This document shows, in pieces, positions 60,516 through 64,000 of a stretch of DNA of 64,000 nucleotides (positions within the stretch are counted from its first letter, which is position 1; each line of letters opens with the position of its first letter). The stretch spans positions 34,260-98,259 of the forward strand of contig NZ_JACSQA010000011.1 of the NCBI RefSeq assembly GCF_014836845.1, in the 5' to 3' direction. The notes under the pieces were generated by a model that searched no databases, was not told the DNA's origin, and saw only the letters and a list, made by a program, of their open reading frames with translations. This stretch comes from Ureibacillus galli. GTDB taxonomy: Bacteria; Bacillota; Bacilli; Bacillales_A; Planococcaceae. The translations under genes were made by a program, and so were the position numbers.

Positions 60516-61195
60516 TGAAATCGAAACTCCTTTACTTGGTTATTTTCAATCGTCACTTCTACGGCACCATATCTCGCTTCTTTTTCACCCATTCTTCTTG
60601 CCCATTGAATGTTTCCATAGTCATAATGCCACCATTCCCCCGAATAGTTTGCAAATCCTACTGCGGTCATACAGTTATAAAGCATTCTTCTATTATTTAA
60701 AGCATCTATATTCTCATCGGGGTGATGTTCAAAATAACGAGTTACGGATTTTTCACTTAACTCATCAAAAGACGTTCCAAAATCAAGGGGTTCACCATTT
60801 AAAGTCCCTATAGTTAAATCAATCGCACCACCTGTTAAGTGGGGGGAAATTCGATCAGGCATAAAGCTTGGATAAGCGACATATTTTAATGTTTCATCCA
60901 ATATTTCTTTTTCTGAAAATGTCGGGTTGTTCCTTTTCATTTCAGTTAAAAACAGATTAAATAAATTTTGTTGAACCTGAAACGGCCGAAAGCCATCATA
61001 TAAAATCAAGCTATATTCTCTAGGTAATAATTGAAGGACCTTTTGTAGTTTTTCATATACCCCTTTACGTAAATAAATGGATGCCAAACTTCCCGGAATT
61101 TGTTGTTCGAAGTATATAGACTTTGTAAATAACCTTGGATGTTCATCTTTGATTTGGATAATGGGTTCCTGCTGTTCCACAATGGTAGGACTCAA
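60512..61195 (-). CDS. D-Ala-D-Ala dipeptidase (VanX/DdpX-like, M15D)
   Basis: SPHLTGGAIDLT and EWWHYDYG give the zinc ligands and catalytic Glu of VanX-type dipeptidases, with the helper Arg in DGFRPFQVQQ. The annotated start is TTG 61195 with AAGAGG 12 bases away. The frame stays open and protein-like for 17 more codons (PIVENKRFIADLSP) up to an ATT at 61244-61246, which sits seven bases after GAGGTG. The true start may be that ATT. With dppA this would supply D-Ala from the cell wall. It is not a vancomycin-resistance cluster: vanA, vanH, vanR and vanS genes are absent. Confidence 0.88.
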   Translation of the reverse strand: MSPTIVEQQEPIIQIKDEHPRLFTKSIYFEQQIPGSLASIYLRKGVYEKLQKVLQLLPREYSLILYDGFRPFQVQQNLFNLFLTEMKRNNPTFSEKEILDETLKYVAYPSFMPDRISPHLTGGAIDLTIGTLNGEPLDFGTSFDELSEKSVTRYFEHHPDENIDALNNRRMLYNCMTAVGFANYSGEWWHYDYGNIQWARRMGEKEARYGAVEVTIENNQVKEFRFQ

Positions 61196-61528
61196 GTCTG
61201 CTATGAACCTCTTATTTTCAACAATTGGAGCAAATATGTTTTGAATAAACCATCACCTCACACTATGTATCAATAGCACAGATATTTAAATATTTAGATT
61301 ATTCAGTATTTAAAAACAAATCTATCATACTTTACATTATTTTACTAGGTAAAAAATAATATTTTTGACATTTTCGTGACGTTTTACATTGGGATGTAAT
61401 ATTAGATATCTTCCATTGGAAATATAGGAAATGTAAGTTTTCTATCAATGGGAATAAGCATAAAATTTTGTCCATATAAAAAGAAAAAGTTATTTAAGTA
61501 AACTCTATACTTAAATAACTTATCTTGT
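61196..61528. other. Promoter region of the wall-peptide operon
   Basis: AT-rich. It contains the GAGGTG that may serve the ATT start, a weak promoter-like TTTACC-N18-TATGAT on the minus strand, a low-scoring CodY-like AATATTTAGATTATT (61289-61303, 4 mismatches), and the terminator of the P1 peptidase gene. No separate gene seen. Confidence 0.45.
61480..61521 (-). terminator. Terminator after the P1-family peptidase gene
   Basis: A 14-bp perfect stem AAGTTATTTAAGTA/TACTTAAATAACTT with a seven-base loop is followed by TTTCTTTTT on the minus strand. Confidence 0.9.
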
Positions 61529-62590
61529 TTATTTTTCTCCAAATGAATAAGCATGTACGATGTGACCATTACGGCCCGTCGTCGTTTCTGCCTGGGATAG
61601 AGAATTGAGAATCGCTTCCTCTGTTGCTTCTGCAGCTGCTGTAAACAGTAAATTCATAACAGCATGATCCTCACGTAATTGTGTCCGAACTTCAACTATT
61701 TCATTGGTAGTATGGGAAATGTGATGAGCCGTGGTAAATCCAATGACAATATCTCCACTTCCATGGGAGAAATGGCTTCCCGTACGTCCTAATCCTATAC
61801 CACATCGTTTAATAACCCGATTTAATTGCCGGCTACTTAAGGGGGCATCAGTTGCAAGCACAATCATAATCGATCCATCTGTTGGTGAAATAGTTGAATC
61901 ATGTTGTGTAGTACTAGATTTTATGTACCGCTCTTTTAATAGCTCTGAACTGTTACCAAAATTACTAAGTACGATACATCCAACGGTATAGGGAGATGCC
62001 AATCCTTCCACTTGGACTAGACGGGAAGAAGAGCCAATTCCACCTTTATACCCGAAGCAAACCATCCCTTTCCCTGCACCAACTGCACCTTCTTCAGCAA
62101 CTTTCGTAGAAGCATTGAAAATTGCTTCCTTTGCATGATCAGGTGTAATAGGAAAAGAACGAATGGAGTTCAAATAACTATCATTACATTCTCCAACTAC
62201 GATATTAACCGTACCGGTCGTAACACCAATGTCCCGATTTGTTTCTAACATATATTCGAGTGTTCCTTGAGCAACAGCAGGAACAGCGAACGTATTCGTT
62301 AACATAATTGGTGATTCAATGACCCCTAGTTCATTAACTTGGACAAGACCTGTCGTTTTACCGAATCCATTTAGGACGTAACTTGCAGCCGTTACTTTTT
62401 GCTGAAATAGATTATTTCCATGGGGTAAAATTGCTGTTACTCCTGTGCATGCATATCCCCCCTCTTGATTTAATGGATAATCTAATGTCACGTGGCCAAC
62501 TTTAACTCCTTCCACATCGGTGATACAATTGTTTTCTCCTACAGGTAAACTGCCAATTTTAATACCTAGTTCCCTTATTTTTTTGCCCAT
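61529..62590 (-). CDS. P1-family (DmpA/BapA-type) aminopeptidase
   Basis: A 353-residue Ntn-type S58 peptidase: N-terminal ITDVEGVKVGHVTL, a central GAVGAGKGM loop, and CIVLSNFGNSSEL, where the Ser is expected to become the N-terminal nucleophile after autocleavage. Members cleave N-terminal L- or D-residues or beta-peptides. It neighbours the wall-peptide operon but ends in its own terminator. AAAGGAGTGGCAAA precedes ATG. Confidence 0.9.
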   Translation of the reverse strand: MGKKIRELGIKIGSLPVGENNCITDVEGVKVGHVTLDYPLNQEGGYACTGVTAILPHGNNLFQQKVTAASYVLNGFGKTTGLVQVNELGVIESPIMLTNTFAVPAVAQGTLEYMLETNRDIGVTTGTVNIVVGECNDSYLNSIRSFPITPDHAKEAIFNASTKVAEEGAVGAGKGMVCFGYKGGIGSSSRLVQVEGLASPYTVGCIVLSNFGNSSELLKERYIKSSTTQHDSTISPTDGSIMIVLATDAPLSSRQLNRVIKRCGIGLGRTGSHFSHGSGDIVIGFTTAHHISHTTNEIVEVRTQLREDHAVMNLLFTAAAEATEEAILNSLSQAETTTGRNGHIVHAYSFGEK

Positions 62591-62627
62591 TTTGCCACTC
62601 CTTTTTCCTCACACATTTATGTATGTT

Positions 62628-63539
62628 TCATCTATTTGAAGGAAGATACCATTTCGGGATGTTATTTTTGAAATTTTCATGGTCTTTTAACACTTCTAAT
62701 GAATTTTTTAACAGTAAATCAAAGGTTTCTGGTACAATTTTTAATCCCCACACGAGTGAGGAAACGATATGCATCGCACTATATAAGGCATACAGCTCCC
62801 AAAAAGAAGAGGAATCAATCGTTTGAGCATCAAGATAGCCATCAATGACTCCCCTTGTAAATTCAACACTAACTTGTTTTGAGAAAAAACCTAACTTTTG
62901 TAAATCGTGAATCGGATCTCCCCAATCCATCCTTTCAAAGTCAATAATGCCAGCAAAGGTTTTATCCTTTATTAATAAATTCGAAGGATGAAAATCATCG
63001 TGTTGAAATGTATTCGGTCGACCAATCATTAACTTTTCATTTTCTTTTATATAAGACTCTAGTAATTGTTTTATCCTTTTATCGACATTAATATTTTTTA
63101 ATCCAAGTAAATAATGATCGCTTTTTTTCTTTTTTACCGTGTACCATGATGGATAACTTGGTGGTGCAAAAAATCGATGTAGTTTTTCAAGCTCTTTTCC
63201 CGCTAAAAACCCGGCATCATACTGTTCAATAGGTGTTAACTCTTTTAAACCTTCATCCGCGTCTTTTCCCGGTAGAAATGTCAAAATCATATAGGATTTA
63301 TTTAAGTCTTCAAGATGATTAAATTCAATTGTCTTTGGGACATAATTGGAAAAATTGGATAGTTTATGAATGGTGTCAAATTCTTTTTTTCTTTTAATTT
63401 GATGTTCTGTAGGAAATATTCTTAAAAGAAATTGCTGGTCAATTATGTATTTTTGATCGTCTGACAATCCTTTCGTTAGTGGAAGAATATGATTGGCATT
63501 TCTTAATTGGTCAATTCGCTCAAATAAATGGGATTCCAC
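62628..63539 (-). CDS. APH-family phosphotransferase, substrate unknown
   Basis: A 303-residue kinase-like protein. FQHDDFHPSNLL (catalytic loop) and GIIDFERMDWGDP (metal site) are intact. The Asp-rich HDD instead of HGD and the sequence around it resemble environmental APH-like proteins with no proven antibiotic target. The start is GTG 63539 with GGAGGTGGTGAA. It lies 37 bp upstream of the P1 peptidase gene and is likely co-transcribed. Resistance should not be assumed. Confidence 0.85.
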   Translation of the reverse strand: MESHLFERIDQLRNANHILPLTKGLSDDQKYIIDQQFLLRIFPTEHQIKRKKEFDTIHKLSNFSNYVPKTIEFNHLEDLNKSYMILTFLPGKDADEGLKELTPIEQYDAGFLAGKELEKLHRFFAPPSYPSWYTVKKKKSDHYLLGLKNINVDKRIKQLLESYIKENEKLMIGRPNTFQHDDFHPSNLLIKDKTFAGIIDFERMDWGDPIHDLQKLGFFSKQVSVEFTRGVIDGYLDAQTIDSSSFWELYALYSAMHIVSSLVWGLKIVPETFDLLLKNSLEVLKDHENFKNNIPKWYLPSNR

Positions 63540-63722
63540 TTCACCACCTCCAACTGTGTATTTGCTTTCATTTAATATTCGCTATTGCAGTATAAAAACC
63601 TTTTTTCTTCACTCTTCCTTTGAGTTTCTGGAAATTCTCGTATCAGAAAAGAATATTTGAGTTCCTTTTAAGAAATAATAGGATAGGTGTCATCACCAAC
63701 TAACTTCGATGGAGGGACTTTT

Positions 63723-63896
63723 ATGAACAATATTCGTGAAGGATTAATCCCAACAGTACTAGGTTCAGCAGTAACAGCTGCTGGATATGCCATGAAACAA
63801 AAAAGTTCTAACAAAATGTTAGCAAACACCATTTTTGGTTTCGGCTTAGCCCATATTGTATTAGGTGCAATTGACCTAGTTGAACATCGTCGTTAG
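63723..63896 (+). CDS. Small membrane protein, unknown (57 aa)
   Basis: ATG 63723 follows GGAGGGACTTTT. The product, MNNIREGLIPTVLGSAVTAAGYAM and onwards, has two Gly/Ala-rich hydrophobic helices separated by a basic KQKSSNK turn and ends VEHRR, a helical hairpin. A strong terminator follows. I do not recognise a named family; the ribosome-binding site, composition and terminator argue it is real. Confidence 0.75.
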   Translation: MNNIREGLIPTVLGSAVTAAGYAMKQKSSNKMLANTIFGFGLAHIVLGAIDLVEHRR

Positions 63897-63899
63897 TTA

Positions 63900-63928
63900 A
63901 AAAGGAAGTGTCTAAGGCACTTCCTTTC
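63900..63928 (+). terminator. Terminator after the 57-aa gene
   Basis: AAAGGAAGTG/CACTTCCTTT, 10-bp stem with a seven-base loop, four bases after the stop codon. Confidence 0.85.
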
Positions 63929-63938
63929 AGATTGTCGA

Positions 63939-63982
63939 CAAAAGGCCTTCAGAATGGTCACATTCTGAAGGCCTTTTGTAAT
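63939..63982. terminator. Second strong hairpin near the window end
   Basis: CAAAAGGCCTTCAGAATG pairs with CATTCTGAAGGCCTTTTG (18 bp) around a four-base loop, with A/T tracts outside. It is most likely the terminator of a gene entering from beyond the window. Confidence 0.85.
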
Positions 63983-64000
63983 TTTGAACGTTTTTCGGGT

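Noticed and set aside
60512..61195. Vancomycin-resistance vanX
   Set aside because: The enzyme family fits, but no vanA, vanH, vanR or vanS gene is nearby and the neighbours are peptide uptake and catabolism genes.
61289..61303. CodY box upstream of the wall-peptide operon
   Set aside because: Four mismatches to AATTTTCWGAAAATT in very AT-rich DNA; CodY control is plausible from B. subtilis dpp but this site is not convincing.
62628..63539. Aminoglycoside-resistance gene
   Set aside because: The kinase fold is clear but the sequence does not resemble a named resistance enzyme that I recognise; substrate left open.

Overview
The window looks like a low-GC, endospore-forming Firmicute chromosome, most likely Planococcaceae/Caryophanaceae (Lysinibacillus/Ureibacillus-type) or a related Bacillales family. 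The family placement is inferred from protein character and gene content; no 16S rRNA is present. Most genes lie on the minus strand. I saw no tRNA, rRNA, CRISPR array, insertion sequence or prophage.

Positions 1-40900 hold a conserved housekeeping and sporulation backbone whose order largely follows the Bacillus subtilis ruvAB-to-ysoA region. In order: ruvB (cut by the window edge)-ruvA; a coat-kinase-like gene with safA; niaR; pheA, pheB, obg and spo0B; rpmA-prp-rplU behind an L21 leader; spoIVFB-spoIVFA; minD-minC; mreD-mreC-mreB; radC; maf; a SpoIIB-like SPOR protein; two tandem folC paralogues; valS behind a valine T-box; a SpoVID-like protein; the haem genes hemL-B-D-C-X-A behind Per-box-like operators; ysxC-lonA; clpX; tig; ysoA; an epimerase; and a DUF1700/DUF4097 protein. 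Differences from B. subtilis (whose order is recalled, not computed) include no nad genes beside niaR, no comC, no lonB, a SpoIVFB without the C-terminal domain, and a SpoVID-like protein without LysM.

Positions 41100-46000 hold single genes: a DUF3231 protein, an SDR oxidoreductase, a TrhA/haemolysin III membrane protein, an OFA-family MFS transporter and a UspA protein.

Positions 46000-49800 form an amino-acid operon: a class III aminotransferase, then a binding lipoprotein, a permease and an ATPase of a polar amino acid ABC transporter. About 200 bp between the lipoprotein and permease genes can form an elaborate nested structure I do not recognise.

Positions 50100-61250 form a dpp/ykf-type operon for uptake and breakdown of wall peptides. 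Transcribed from high to low coordinates it runs: VanX-like dipeptidase, DppA D-aminopeptidase, YkfB epimerase, peptide-binding lipoprotein, OppB-, OppC-, OppD- and OppF-like transporter subunits, LD-carboxypeptidase, a beta-lactamase-fold serine hydrolase without a signal peptide, and a YkfC-like NlpC/P60 endopeptidase. A DmpA-type P1 peptidase, an APH-fold kinase and a very small membrane protein follow to the window end.

Many start codons were moved from the longest reading frame to the one with a properly spaced Shine-Dalgarno. Promoters and operators are sequence-pattern calls only.
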